Below, one piece after another: positions 24,665-36,719 of a stretch of 64,000 nucleotides of DNA. The position numbers and the translations under genes are program-made. The stretch is from Didymella arachidicola. Taxonomy: Eukaryota; Ascomycota; Dothideomycetes; Pleosporales; Didymellaceae. The DNA lies in NCBI GenBank assembly GCA_016630955.3, contig CM049987.1:2356001-2420000 (forward strand), written 5' to 3'. The notes beneath the pieces were generated by a model, which was given only the letters and a program-made list of their open reading frames with translations, was not told the origin of the DNA and made no database searches. Numbering within the stretch: the stretch's first letter is position 1; every line of letters starts with the position of its first letter.

Positions 24665-25649
24665 ACTAATTTTCCGTAAGGCCTTGGGCTAGCCAGCGGA
24701 TGCAGACAATATATCAAATGACTCCTCCATAGACTTCTGCCTCTTGTCGACGTGGTGCTGCTCATCAACTCGTGCAAGGCGGGTCCCCGCGTCGCCCTTG
24801 CCCGCACGCCGCGGGACACGCACACTCTTCATGTAGAACGACCCTGACTCGCAGCTCCACTTTTCTGGCTGGTAGTAGCGAGCTGAATGCTTATGGTGAC
24901 AACTGAAGATTTGAAGCGCTAGTCGACATGGCCCAGATGTTCCTCATCTCCGTCTGAGCCCAGAGCCCGCAGATCAAACTCGAGCAATTAAGCTTGTCAG
25001 CACCATTCTACATATTCGTCCGGTCAAGCTTCGGTATGACTTCGAAGCGGCTAAGGCTGCAATGCTTATTCATCTTCCCGACTAGCGCGACATGGACATC
25101 AAAGCCCACATCACGGTCGCACTCATCCGGCATAATACGAAGATATGCCAAATCATTATATCGACATCTTGGCTGCCATACGTCCACCTCTAGTCGCCAC
25201 ACTCGCCCTTTTGCTGTGTGACACCGAGTGCGAGACAAGATGTGCGACTTGAACCATTGCTAGCCTTATCGTCGCACAAGATCCAAGTGCACGGAGCTGA
25301 GTGGTCAAAAGCTATCTTGCAGATCCGCTGCCAGCTGAATCCTGGCTTGAACTCGGCTGATATAAGCCTCCCCAGATGATGATAGGTGGCGCGATATGCA
25401 GAGCCCTCCCTGTAGTTTTCGAGTTGCATGCAACTTTCAACACCAACCCATTGGAGCGGGGTACTGGCAAGTCGCGAGGGCGGCGAGACTGCACCTCATA
25501 AAACGAAATCATCCCACGTCTCGTTCTTCTTCCTTCGGTGATCTGGTGTTTTATCCAGAATTCAGACTTCAGCATCACGACCGTCCACAGCCTTTTAGCT
25601 GCGCTTCTCGATCGCCCAGGCAGCTTACCATTCCACAACTACAGTCAGC
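24665..25649 (+). other. Intergenic region, no gene recognised
   Basis: This is about 1 kb between the giant gene and the permease. No supported coding sequence was seen. It should contain the permease promoter in its right half. Confidence 0.5.
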
Positions 25650-27429
25650 ATGAACACATCAGATCAGCAGGAAAAAGACAACATTGTCTCCGATGTTTCT
25701 TCTGATGATGATGCGCGAGAGCTTGCCAATCTAGGGAAGAAGCCAGTCCTGCGCGTACGTATCATCCCTCCGCTCCCTGACTGGTGTTCCACTAAATGCT
25801 GCAGCGAAACTTCTCACTTATAGCCATCCTTGGACTGTCCTGCACATTGATGGTCACTTGGGAGGGCTTGTTCAGTGTCTTCGTCTTTAGACTCCAGAAC
25901 GGAGGACCGGCGGGTCTTATCTATGGGTTCCTGTTTGTGTGGGTTGGCTACGGCTGCGTTGTTGCCACGATGGGTGAGCTGGTCAGCATGTGGCCGACAG
26001 CCGGGTAAGTCATCTAGTCTTGAGTGCTACTCGTTGAAGTAACAGAACATTAATTTTGACAGCGGACAATACCACTGGGTACACATGCTTGCCCCCGATC
26101 GATGGAAGAGTATATTAAGCTATATCACCGGCTGGTAAGTTTGCCCACGGGACGCCAAAGCAGGACTTGAACGTTATCATAGGCAAAGTGTCATTGCGTG
26201 GCAGGCGATCTCGGCTTCTGACGGAGTCCTCATGGCGACTGCAATCCAAGGTCTTGTCATCAACTCTCGACCAAGCTATGAGTCGATGAGATGGCATGGT
26301 ACACTCATGGCCATGGCTGTGGTTGTGATCTGTCTCACCTTCAACAGCCTTTGGTCTAGGGGACTGCCACACGTTGAGACGGTGACCTTTTGCCTCCACG
26401 TAGTACTCTTTGTCATTGTATTGGTGATCATCACGGTCATGTCACCGGAGAAGAGCTCGCATCGCGAGGTATGGACCTTGTTCTTGAACGATGGCGGTTA
26501 CGAGAGTAAAGGCCTGAGTTTCTTCGTGGGTCTCATTACGCCCGTCTTCGCTTTTACCGGTGTCGATGGAGCTGTACACATGAGCGAAGAGGTCCGAAAC
26601 TCAAGTCGAGTAGTCCCATGGGCTATGCTGGGTAAGTGATGGCATCTTCGATTCTAATCGGAACTGATAAATGGCTTCAGGCTCTCTCTTCATCAACGGA
26701 GTGACTGGGCTCGCCATGCTTATTGCAATTCTGTACTGCATCGGCGATATTGAAGCAGCCCTTTCTACACCCACAGGATATCCATTCATCGAGATCTTTA
26801 CTTACGCAACTCGATCAGTCAGCGGTGGTACCGCAGTCTCTGCACTCATAATCACTATGTTCGGGGCCTGTGCCATCTCAACACTCGCCTCTGCCTCGCG
26901 ACAGCTTTGGGCATTTTCGCGCGACAACGCAGTTCCCAATGCGCGCATGGTAGCCTATGTTCACCCCAAGATGAAGGTGCCGGTTGTCAGCATTGGTATC
27001 ACCTGTATCATCTCGGCCCTTCTCAGCATCATCAACGTTGGCAGCACGACCGTTTTCAACGCAGTTGTCAGTTTGACCGTATCGGGCTTTTTCGGCAGCT
27101 ACATCCTTCCTTTCTCCCTCCTACTGCACAAGCGCATCACGAATCCAGAGCAGCTGCCCAGAGCGCCATACAGCTTGGGCAAGTGGGGCTTACTCGTCAA
27201 CGCGTGGGCGATTGCCTGGAGCTTTCTTGTTTTGTTCTTCAGCTTTTGGCCGCAGAACATCCCCGTAACTCCAGTGAATATGAATTGGAGTCCGCTACTG
27301 TGGGGAGCTGTGAATATCTTCGCACTTGTGTTCTGGGTGGTACACGGGAGGAAGGTCTACAAGGGGCCGATCATAGAAACACATCTCGAGAGAACTGACA
27401 TGGAAACAGTCATTGTGAAGGATGCTTAG
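25650..27429 (+). CDS. APC-superfamily permease (GABA/choline/amino acid type)
   Basis: Five exons, 25650-25754, 25805-26004, 26063-26134, 26183-26631 and 26681-27429, give 524 aa. A hydrophilic N-terminus of about 40 residues (acidic, SDDD) precedes NFSLIAILGLSCTLMVTWEG, the first helix. GELVSMWPTAGGQYHWV is the signature of the fungal GABA-permease/choline-transporter (Hnm1-like) subgroup, and FTGVDGAVHMSEEVRN is the conserved motif in the TM6-8 region. About 12 helices are expected in the plasma membrane, importing amino acids, GABA or choline. The length fits the family. All four introns are 48-58 bp with clean GT-AG borders and keep frame. Confidence 0.93.
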
Positions 27430-28295
27430 GTGTAGTATGGGAGATATGTGTCAGCTAAAGTGCTGATTCCTGTGCACATCCGTACCAAGTCATACACACT
27501 AAGGCCAAAGAATACCTACATTACCCGATCACACAGCATCCACTCTTTCTTATGCATGGCTTGAAGATGATCTTGGTATCTTTCCCAGTCTTAGTGATTG
27601 TAATGTCTCAGATGAAACTTTCTTGTCTCCTCACTAACAGTTATGCTTTCGAAGATCCGGGCCCGTAGTAGCATGGGTGTATGTGCTGCTTCAGTGCCAT
27701 AGGGAGCAGCGATCTGTCCGTCAGCACGCAAAAGGTTTCTCTAAAGATAGGCTTCAGCTCTCATATCTGTTAATCAAAGCCCGCAGGAGTCAATGCTTTG
27801 TTCCTGATAGTTATAGTGGCATGTGCAAGTCTTCCATAGAAGGATCCGATGGCTATGCCAGCCTCTCAGGATAGTCGCAACAGCGGATCAAGCAGACGTA
27901 GAGATTAGTGGCCGATACTAACAACGGGAAGGTCCTAGGGCTCGTCTGATAGGATGTACAGTTTGCTGACTGACTTTACGGAGTTCTGTGATCATGCAAT
28001 TCATCTTCAAAGGCACCTTGGGAAATCAAGGCATTATGCTTGACCAGATTATTACTGATCCTGGTGCGACAACAAACATCTCCCCGCGCACGGTAAACAT
28101 CAGCGACGGAAAAACTAACCTGAACAACAGATTTGGTGATAGAGTGTCATGGAATGTCACAGGTCGGGGTCGGCTCGACGCCGAATTCATGAGGAAGCTT
28201 CCGCAGGTCAAGTTGTGATCTTAGCATCGGGAGTGAGTTGCCGCTTTGTGCTCAGTAGAAATCCATGGATTAATTTGCAACAACCAACCGGCTGT
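27430..28295. other. Intergenic region between convergent transporter genes
   Basis: This holds the 3' flanks of the permease (+) and the AVT-type transporter (-). Open frames up to 76 codons are present but have no recognisable content. Confidence 0.5.
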
Positions 28296-29921
28296 CTATA
28301 AAGCGCTGTTATCCGCGCATGTAAACGCACCGTTTACCTGCTGATTTGGGTCTGCAAAGATCCCCAACAAAGTCTTGATACTAGCGTACATCCCCGGAAT
28401 CATGAGGAAGAAAACAAGCAGCAGGATGAAAATGTTAAGTCCCGCAACTGCCAGCTTCTTCCCACTGCTGCGCCACTTGCCGTGCCAGTTGAGGTGGAAC
28501 CAGAAGAACACCGTGACACCCCACGTGAACCACGAGAGTAGCAGCGATGATGAGATGTTGAGCAGCGAGTTGAAAACTGGGATAGCGTTGGCTAGGATCC
28601 AGACCACAATCCAGAACAGGCTGACGCTGAAGATCCAGGTACCCCAGTCCATCTTCTTGCTGACGGGTGGTAGAGCAATAGATGAGCGACGACTGCGGCT
28701 GGGGTTTGAGGCGATGCTAGTGCGTCGCTCGGGAGAGTCTTTGCGGTGGAGAAAGGTGTTGATGTGGCGCAGGAAGACGACATGTAGATAACGCGCGGAG
28801 GTCATGCCGAAGATGAGCCCCGTGCCCAGAAGTCCGATGAAGGAAACGGCGTAAGCGACCTTGGCCATTGTTGGTTGTAGTGATCCAATAGCAGGGGATG
28901 CAACTTGCTCGCCAGAGAGAGCGTAGACGGTGGAAGCAACGATGACGTAGATAGTGGTCGTGATGCACTTCTCGATGGTGACGGCACGAGGAAAGTCGCG
29001 GGAAGGGTTTTCCATTTCGGCTAGTACAGTAGGGAAAGCCTGGTTTCCGGCAAATGCGAAAGCAATGTTGAGGAAGGCCGAGACAGCTTGGACAAAGTCC
29101 GGACTACCGATACCCTTCAGGTTGAGAGGAGCGTTGATGTCGCGCGGGCCCTGAACACCGAGCATGATCATGACGAGTAACACCGTGATGATGATGCTGG
29201 CTGTGCACGGCCAGGACGCCCAAGATACGAACCGCATCGAGCGCGGGACGCATAGTGCCCACATTGCGACGGCTGAGACAACAGTGAACGCAACTGTGCA
29301 GGTCGCGTGCTCCGAGACGGTGTTGACACCAATAGTGAGGGTGACAAGTGCCGAGGCGGAGATCAGGGCCATATTAATCAGGAAGCCCACAGCGAAGATC
29401 ACCTCGACCCAAGGACCACCGAGGACGCGACCGTAGTCAACGATGTTGAGCATATACGGGTACTTGCGCCAGTACTGGATGAGGTTGTAGGCGGTGTACA
29501 ACGAAAGAGCGCCAAGGACAATGATGCAAAGGACCCCTGGAAAGAAACCCAGGACATTCAGAGCCGAAGGTAACGAAAGCATACCGATGCCTACTTCGTT
29601 TGTGACAAAGATGATCACTGCTTGTGTGGTTGTAAGTTTCCGCGCTGGAGCATCACCAGACGAGCGGGAGTTTTGAACGTCAGAAACATCGCCAAGTTGT
29701 GATTCGCTATCGGAGGCTGAATCGTACTTTTCATCCTTGTTGTGTAGAGGGTCTTCGGGTTCGTGTGTTGCGTCTGCTGCAAAGGGGAGCATTGGTCGAT
29801 CGGCCGAGACGGGTTTGCTGCTGGGCTTGTTGCTTGGTGCTGCCGATTTTGCGCTGGCATCTTGGGAGTGTAGCTCGGGATTGCTACTGAGGGAAGCATC
29901 GGCATCACCATTTTTGTCCAT
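28296..29921 (-). CDS. AAAP/AVT-family amino acid transporter
   Basis: A single-exon 541-aa protein. After a Ser/Asp-rich cytoplasmic tail of about 92 residues, KLTTTQAVIIFVTNEVGIGM opens the Aa_trans fold, with the GIGMLSLP motif of the family. About 11 membrane helices follow, including FAFAGNQAFPTVLAEMENP and a basic, Ser-rich cytoplasmic loop near residues 400-425 (SNPSRSRRSSIALPP) that could be phosphorylated. It should catalyse proton-coupled amino acid transport, at the plasma membrane (fungal Mtr/N-system type) or the vacuole (AVT type); sequence alone does not settle which. Confidence 0.92.
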   Translation of the reverse strand: MDKNGDADASLSSNPELHSQDASAKSAAPSNKPSSKPVSADRPMLPFAADATHEPEDPLHNKDEKYDSASDSESQLGDVSDVQNSRSSGDAPARKLTTTQAVIIFVTNEVGIGMLSLPSALNVLGFFPGVLCIIVLGALSLYTAYNLIQYWRKYPYMLNIVDYGRVLGGPWVEVIFAVGFLINMALISASALVTLTIGVNTVSEHATCTVAFTVVSAVAMWALCVPRSMRFVSWASWPCTASIIITVLLVMIMLGVQGPRDINAPLNLKGIGSPDFVQAVSAFLNIAFAFAGNQAFPTVLAEMENPSRDFPRAVTIEKCITTTIYVIVASTVYALSGEQVASPAIGSLQPTMAKVAYAVSFIGLLGTGLIFGMTSARYLHVVFLRHINTFLHRKDSPERRTSIASNPSRSRRSSIALPPVSKKMDWGTWIFSVSLFWIVVWILANAIPVFNSLLNISSSLLLSWFTWGVTVFFWFHLNWHGKWRSSGKKLAVAGLNIFILLLVFFLMIPGMYASIKTLLGIFADPNQQVNGAFTCADNSAL

Positions 29922-32480
29922 ACTGCACGCATCAGCGGCTCACGCCTATACCTTGTTGCTATAACAGTGTTGTGTTTAGTGATGTTGTTGACTGGGGTGG
30001 AGAGGATCAAGGTTTTGGAGATGATCCCTCCAGCGCCGAGATGATGGAGACAGACTTAAGAAGGGCACACGAGCGATTAAAAGAAATTGATACGGAACCG
30101 CTCGTATCTGTGGAGGTGGAGTATAGAGGCAAGTGTACAATTACGTAGGGTTACGCTGCTTGAAACCCAGTCTTTGTAGCGCAGATGCGCATCCGTAGAG
30201 ACGTACCCGGTAGGCCGGTGTCGAGGCGCCAAGCGCAACGTGCGAAGAGTCTCAAAGCTCAGTCCCGGGTGCATGAGGCCATGGCAAATTTTACCACAGG
30301 AATGTGGACCTTGTCGAGGCTTCGCGTACCTGAACTGTGGTTCACTGCTCCTAACTCAATGATGTGCGAGAAGGGTAGACGAAGGGTTGCGGTCCAGTCT
30401 GTCACTTTCAGACGCAAGCATGCTCCACTTCCACACGTTATCGCTGCGTGTGACTCTCGTGGACGTGGAGGTAAAGGGTCTGATATGATGTCGATGGTGT
30501 TCGGGAGTGGCCGCGCTAGCGAGAGCCGCACCTGGTCGTGCGTAGGCCGAGCTGATCCCAGCCATACAGGGCGCTTCATGTTACGTCCGGCGGCACTCGG
30601 CACATTGTCTCTTTCGCGAAGTCTTGGTATCAGAAACTTTGTCGACGTGTTCGTGCTGATCTGACCAGATCATCAGGGCCTTGCAAACCGCTGGGCCCCC
30701 AGGTGCTCTGTTCCTCGAAAACTACATCATCAAATTGCTGCGGAATGCGAAAGTGAGGCGTGCGATTTGTGTTAGGCGGCCTGGAGATGGAGGAAGGGAC
30801 GTGCGATGAAGGTGGAACTCTTTGGTAATGGATTGAGAACGGCCGTTCCGAAGTGGGTACGTGCTCTTCGACCGCCTAGTGAGACATAGGAATGCTGCTG
30901 GGAAGGGCACGTTGGGAAGGAATCCCGGACAGAAGCCGATGTCACATCGTAGCTGTCTGTCTTGGCTCCTTGAAAATTATTTGTCAATAGTGCAGCTGTA
31001 CGGCAATGGAAACACCCACCTGTACCCGAAGTGTGAGCCAGGCCAGATGCGGTATGCTTCTCGATCCCTGCCAACTTGGGATGGAGAAGCGGCGCAGTGG
31101 ATCAGATCATGGTCTCGAAGGAGTAACAGGTACAGGCCCTGTAGCTGCATGACTTCAGATCGTGAGCATAAGATAGCTCAGATCGGCTTCCTGGGATAAC
31201 TGCAGCAGGACGGGGTAAGTTCTCGGAGGTAGCAGCTGCGCACAACATGAATGACATTACCTCACATTGTAATGGATTGGCAGTTGGTCTCCAGCATCGT
31301 TATCAGTAGTCCGTGATATACTGCTGCTGCTAGGTGTATGGAGTCCTGAGGTGGAGTGTTTTCGTAGGATCGTTCGTCGCATACTTAGAGCATCCATGTG
31401 CGCATGTCGACCTGCTTGTATATGCTCATGGTATCGGAGAGTCTTCCCTTATGGGAGGGAAGGCTTCGTTGAAGCGGGCCCGGATTATGAATCTATGAAC
31501 GTTCGAGCGATTTGCTCCAAGGAATCCAAGAAAGCGAGCTCTGGAGATACCTCTTCATGCTAGGTTCACGAAATTTTGCCTCGAGCTTTGTGAGGGTATG
31601 CGACGCCTGTCCCAGCTGTCCAGGTTTTCCTGTGTCGTACAGTCGGTAGGATCATTTCTTTGAGGTTGCTGTGCTAGTATGGATATTGTCGCTCTGGTTG
31701 TAAAACCATGGTTACTCTGAGGTGTCTGGAATTGTCGCTCGGGGGCAGGCCTCGGTAATGCAGTTGTCAACCTGCGCGTTGTAGAATGTCACTCGAGACC
31801 GTTGAAGAGCAGCATGAACCTCAGGGACAACGCTATGTGTTCGTTTTTCCGAGGTCGACAGTCGACATAGTGTGGTCGGGAGACCGCCAACCTTCAAGCG
31901 GGTAGTTGGTAATATATCGAGTCAGCCCATCAGACATTGAAGACGGCAAGGAGTTAAGTGACGCGCGGCTTCTCCAAGCTCAAGCATGAACTCCTGCTCC
32001 GTCTCGTACCTCCAACCGCGCCAGATGGTAAACTCAAGGCGACATTGAAGGCATTACCAGTCTGCGCAATAATGAGCAGCCTGATGCGAGGCTTCAACAG
32101 CATTGGCGGAGCGTTTTGACGTGTGGCAATGAAGATCAAAGGTGACACGGCAAGTGGCTGACGTAGCTGACTCCCGCCAGCCTCCACGCTAGTCGCCGTT
32201 TAACCGAATACGTGGCTTGGCCAACGACAATCGTTACCAAAGCGCGACCACTTAGGAAGGGCAATCATGCAGCAGAAACTCTTGGCGGGAAGTACCACGT
32301 CCGCAGTCCCTGCGATGTGAAACTCCACCTCGAAACGCTGCCTCGCCTTGAGTGCAGAGTGTCCCCACACAAAACCCGAGTAGGCCAGTACCACTCTGAC
32401 AACCTGCATCCCTTTCGCTCTGCCCCTTCGCTTTCGTGCTCGGATTTACTGCATTGCATAGCGTTTTGATTTTTTGCGGA
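29922..32480. other. Gene-poor region, 2.56 kb, no gene recognised
   Basis: The longest open frame is about 159 codons (30185-30664), with antisense frames of similar size and no family resemblance. There is no terminal repeat, tRNA-like fold or tandem repeat that I could find. Its left end should hold the promoter of the minus-strand AVT-type transporter. Confidence 0.45.
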
Positions 32481-32482
32481 TA

Positions 32483-32551
32483 ACGTACATGTACAACGAG
32501 CGGACCGGTCAACGAGCGGGCCACTTTTGCCAAGACCACACCAAAACTCCC
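32483..32551 (+). repeat. Left terminal inverted repeat of pogo-1
   Basis: A 69-bp repeat starting acgtacatgtac, with a perfect reverse-complement partner at 34278-34346. It contains the 10-bp motif caacgagcgg twice, at 32494 and 32510 (16-bp spacing), plausible paired transposase binding sites. Confidence 0.95.
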
Positions 32552-32562
32552 TCCCTACACTA

Positions 32563-34215
32563 ATGCCTCCACAACAAGTACAGTTTAACGCGTCAAACGA
32601 GCGTCAGATACAGCTTGCGCTCCAAGCTCTCAAACAAGACGCGAATCTCTCAGAGCGACGCGCTGCAGCTATCTACAGCGTCTCTCGAACTACACTACAC
32701 CAACGACGCGCTGGACGACCTTCACGCGTTAATATTATGGCCAACTTACGGAATCTAACCAGCGCTGAGGAGCAGGTGATTGTTATGCGCATACTTGAGC
32801 TGGTTACGCGAGGAGAGTCCCCCCGGCTTGAATTTGTGGCTGATATGGCCAATTCTCTGCTGAAAGAGCGCAGTTTGGCCCCTGTTGGCCCAAGGTGGGC
32901 CAGCAGGTTTGTTTCGCGTCAGGAGGAGCTCAAAACAGTTTTTAATCGCAAGTATGACTACAAGCGAGCCCTCTGCGAGGACCCTGAGGTTATACAGGGC
33001 TGGTTCAACCTTGTAGCTACTACCAAAGTCAAGTATGGCATCCAGGACAACGACACGTACAACTTTGACGAGACAGGCTTCATGATGGGCCAGATATCCA
33101 CCGGAGTTGTTGTAACAGATGCAGAGAAACTAGGACGAGCAAAGCAGGTCCAGCCAGGCAACCGGGAGTGGGTAACAGTCATTGAGGGCATTAATGCCAC
33201 AGGATGGGCTATTCCACCCTACATCATCTTCAAAGCCCGCCAACACCAGTCCAGCTGGTACAAGGACAACAACCTGCCCCAAGATTGGAGTATTGCCATC
33301 TCTGAGAACGGCTGGACTACCAATGAGCTTGGTTTTGACTGGTTGAAGCACTTTGACAGGTATACAAAGGCGCGCACTGTTGGCAGCCACCGGTTGCTGA
33401 TTATTGACGGTCATGGGAGCCACAACACTCCAGAATTCACGCAATACTGCAAGGATCAGAAGATTGTGATCCTATGCATGCCTCCGCACTCATCGCACCT
33501 CCTTCAGCCACTTGATGTGGGTTGTTTTGGCCCTCTGAAGAAGGCGTACGGGGTTGAGGTTAATGAGCTTATGCGCAACCGGATCAACCACATTACAAAG
33601 CAGGAGTTCCTCCCATGCTTTGTAGCGGCTCACAAGAAAGCTATTACCCCTAACAACATTCAAGGAGGGTTCCGAGGGGCCGGATTGGCTCCCTTTGCCC
33701 CAGATCGCGTCATATTGGCCCTGGATGTGAAGCTGCGCACCCCATCGCCACCACTCCCCCAAAACAGCCCGCTCTGGCAGTCGCAAACCCCAAGCAATAC
33801 CCTGGAATTTGGGTCGCAATCAACGCTTGTGAAGAAGAGGATTCAGACGCATGTTAATAGCTCACCAACCTCTATAGTTGAAGCGTTTGAGAAGGTCTCA
33901 AAGGGGGCAGCAATTATTGCGCACAAGCTGGTTTTGGCACAACAGGAGATTACTGAGCTTCGAGCGGCTAATAAGGCCGCCACGCGACGTAAATCGCACA
34001 AAAGAAAGCGTATTCAAGCTAAGGGAAGCCTTGCGGTTGAAGAGGGCCAGCGGATAGCTGCTCTGCAGGAGTTTAGCGCGCGTAGTGATGGTAAGAAGGC
34101 AAAGAAGCAGGTTCGGGCTGAAGGAGGTGAACCATCCCAACGACGCTGTGGACGGTGCGGAGAGAGTGGGCACAACGCGCGAACGTGCAAGAATGCTGTA
34201 GAAGAGGTCTCTTAG
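32563..34215 (+). CDS. pogo/Fot1-like DDE transposase with zinc knuckle
   Basis: A 550-aa uninterrupted frame starting at MPPQQVQF. The order of parts is an N-terminal helix-turn-helix (RRAAAIYSVSRTTLHQRRAG), a CENP-B-type DNA-binding domain (PRWASRFVSRQEELK), and a DDE_1 catalytic core with the first Asp in YNFDETGF, the second in IIDGHGSH and the third in LLQPLDVGCF. A basic C-terminal region and a CCHC knuckle (CGRCGESGHNARTC) finish it. All catalytic residues are present and there is no stop or frameshift, so it could be active and could mobilise related elements. It is homologous to the broken transposase at 60328-61953. Confidence 0.95.
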   Translation: MPPQQVQFNASNERQIQLALQALKQDANLSERRAAAIYSVSRTTLHQRRAGRPSRVNIMANLRNLTSAEEQVIVMRILELVTRGESPRLEFVADMANSLLKERSLAPVGPRWASRFVSRQEELKTVFNRKYDYKRALCEDPEVIQGWFNLVATTKVKYGIQDNDTYNFDETGFMMGQISTGVVVTDAEKLGRAKQVQPGNREWVTVIEGINATGWAIPPYIIFKARQHQSSWYKDNNLPQDWSIAISENGWTTNELGFDWLKHFDRYTKARTVGSHRLLIIDGHGSHNTPEFTQYCKDQKIVILCMPPHSSHLLQPLDVGCFGPLKKAYGVEVNELMRNRINHITKQEFLPCFVAAHKKAITPNNIQGGFRGAGLAPFAPDRVILALDVKLRTPSPPLPQNSPLWQSQTPSNTLEFGSQSTLVKKRIQTHVNSSPTSIVEAFEKVSKGAAIIAHKLVLAQQEITELRAANKAATRRKSHKRKRIQAKGSLAVEEGQRIAALQEFSARSDGKKAKKQVRAEGGEPSQRRCGRCGESGHNARTCKNAVEEVS

Positions 34216-34277
34216 TAATATTACAGCTTGTTTTGCCTTATGCAGCGCCAGTTTGTAGTGTTTTGGGCCATAATAGG

Positions 34278-34346
34278 GGGAGTTTTGGTGTGGTCTTGGC
34301 AAAAGTGGCCCGCTCGTTGACCGGTCCGCTCGTTGTACATGTACGT
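34278..34346 (-). repeat. Right terminal inverted repeat of pogo-1
   Basis: The exact reverse complement of 32483-32551, ending at the TA target duplication. Confidence 0.95.
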
Positions 34347-34448
34347 TATCGCCTTTCTTGCATTTACAGGTGTACCTCTTTTCGAGTCCCCCGCTCCATT
34401 CTCTGCAAAGCTCGCTGCGTCCACAATCGATCCACACAAAGGAACACA

Positions 34449-35402
34449 ATGATCACCCGGATAGTCGTCCTTGCCGGGCTCTACGCCTCGACAGCACTTG
34501 CGGTCTGCACCAAACTTGAGGACTGCCCCCAGTACGAGACGCTGAAGACGGACGACTGTCAACAATACCACCACTTCCTTCTCCGCGGCTCGACCTCACC
34601 ATACCCCGGCCATGTGATCTCGACTGTAGCCAAAGTATGCGAGCAGTTCAACACTGAGAGCACACCACATGCGTGCGGGTATGAGGACATCGAGTATGCG
34701 GCAATGAATGGCGGAGACCAGTGGTGCAAGAGCGCACACGAGGGTGCCCTGAACGGCGCAGCGCAAATGCGCAACTACACAGAGCGCTGCCCTGACAGCC
34801 ACCTTATCCTGATGGGCTTCAGCCAAGGCGGCAGCGTTGGCCTCGATATCATTGGTGGCGGAGGTGGCGAGCTCTGGGGCTGCAAGCAAGAGAGCAACCC
34901 AGCAATGGACATTTTGACCGCACCTGGTTCAAAGAGTAGGCAAAGTCGTCACTTTGTAACTTTCCTTAACTAACATTGCACAGTAGCAGCAGCCCTCATG
35001 TACGGTCCCACACGCCGCTCAGCGAACCAGACATGGACGGTCGGCGGCGGTGAGATCAGCGACGGCAGTGCTCCTCGAACTGCCGAACAGAATGCAGGCT
35101 TGAAGCCCTACGCCGACGCTGGCATCCTGCGCGAGTACTGCCAGCCCCGTGATCCTATTTGCGCGCCCCATACCGAGAACACCCAAATGTCCTTCCATCT
35201 GGACTACTTCGACAAGTACAGCGACAAGGCCTCGGCTTGGGTAGCAGATCTTGCGAAGAAGGCCGCCAACAAGAACACAAGCAACGATGAGAACCATGGC
35301 GATGGCGATCAGCCAAGTGCCGGTGACAAGCTGAAGGCTGGAATCAAGCACCCAATTGGCAACTTCGTCGTTGGCTTTGCTGTGGTTGTTGCGCTATTGT
35401 GA
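34449..35402 (+). CDS. Secreted cutinase-family (CE5) esterase
   Basis: Two exons, 34449-34935 and 34984-35402, give 301 aa. A signal peptide covers about residues 1-18 (IVVLAGLYASTALAV). The alpha/beta-hydrolase serine lies in GFSQGG near residue 125, with a candidate Asp near 219 (RDPICAP) and His near 234 (SFHLDYF), the order seen in cutinases and acetylxylan esterases. The Cys residues fit the disulfide pattern of the family. The C-terminus is unusual: a polar Asn/Asp/Gly linker followed by a hydrophobic tail (FVVGFAVVVALL), which could be a GPI-anchor signal or a membrane anchor. Cutin, xylan acetyl groups and related esters are possible substrates. The pogo-1 insertion 102 bp upstream has replaced most of the proximal promoter. 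Confidence 0.9.
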
Positions 35403-36719
35403 GTGCTTTTCAACTTTCAGGAGGGGCAGGCAGGTATCTGGTCGTCCTCCAGAACAACCCATGTCAACACGACTGCGTCTATAAACTAGATACTCATTCA
35501 TCTCAGCTTCCTTGTCCGCCGTATTATGGTGTCGAGAGCCTCGTCGTCTCGCCTGTCCTCGTATCAACCCGTCAACACCGCTGAGACGGTTTGAGCCGCA
35601 CGGCTACGCTCGATACACAAGGCGAGCTGCGCCACGGGCAACTAAGACCCGCCACTCTTGGGAGCAGCTTGGCATAATTGCCGGTAACCGAGGTGTGGCC
35701 CCCAGCACCTGAAAGATGGACTTGCCTTATATAGGTATCGGCACTGCACAGCATCGGAGAGCATGGCGACAACGGCAGACACAAGGGACCTGGCGCTGAC
35801 ATTGCTATTGCAGCCATATATGCAAAGATACCATTCTACAACTCCTATTACAGCATATAGACTTTAGCAGTCGACGGGATCGACTGGCAGATACCGCTAC
35901 ATTCTAACCACATTCTTTTTGTTCGATACATACATCTACTGGCTCTACATATACTACATGATATGACTTACGAGCTTGGCTTCTGATACATCTTACTCAT
36001 GCAGCAAACGTAGAGCATACACGCTGCAATATGCCACAGACTTACAGTGCCATACCAAAAACTTCTTTCAACTAATTTAAAGTCGTTGATTGCATCTGTC
36101 CTTTCGAGCTGCCAACTCCCCGCATGTTCGAAATTGTCAACCATCTACTTGGTAAGTCTAATGGGGAAATGCCCCCCTCACACCGCTGATCTACGTGTGT
36201 GAGTTTCGGAATGCTGTATACCGGATGATGTTACACTCGATTGGACCAAAGTTACTGCATTCAACCAGAGTCTGTCAACATCTACTTCTTTATAATCACC
36301 CTACCTGATCACATCGCCGAACTCGTCACGGGAGCACAGAGAAAGTACGGGAAGTGCTGCAGGACTAGGGTCAGAGAGATTGAGATGATACCATCTTGTG
36401 AGGCCCGTCTAGGATGATGGTGAAATAGCTGGCGGTTCAATAGTGGACGGTATTGCCCTCTACTGAGGTTGATCATCTTTCACTTTGATTTGCTCGAACG
36501 GGATGTCCCAGGCCTAATTGCAAGGGCACGTGGGGAGTACGCATTCGCAGAGTAAGTAATGCAACGTGATGGCAACGTTTAGCAACCTGGCTCTCACGTC
36601 ATGCCAACTTTCACTTCGAGGCTCCGAAGGCAACAACGCTAATCGCCCCTTGCGCCTAGAAATAAAATACAGAGCGCCAATTGAGCAACCGTACACAGTC
36701 GTTCAGCAGTACACCCACC
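35403..36719 (+). other. Intergenic region, no gene recognised
   Basis: This is 1.3 kb between the esterase and the F-box-like gene. It is AT-richer than neighbouring genes, with only short open frames and no recognised features. Confidence 0.45.

Larger units (their letters stand above)
32483..34346 (+). mobile_element. pogo/Fot1-like Tc1-mariner transposon, apparently intact (pogo-1)
   Basis: The element is 1,864 bp, bounded by TA on each side (32481-32482 and 34347-34348), the target duplication expected for Tc1/mariner. Its 69-bp terminal inverted repeats are identical over their whole length, and it holds one complete transposase frame. Size and layout recall the Molly-type Fot1-like elements I remember from Parastagonospora; that identity is recollection and needs an alignment. 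The element ends 102 bp before the start codon of the cutinase-type gene. Confidence 0.95.

Noticed and set aside
30185..30664. 159-codon frame in the gene-poor region
   Set aside because: No family resemblance, no splice partners, and an antisense frame of similar length; consistent with chance.
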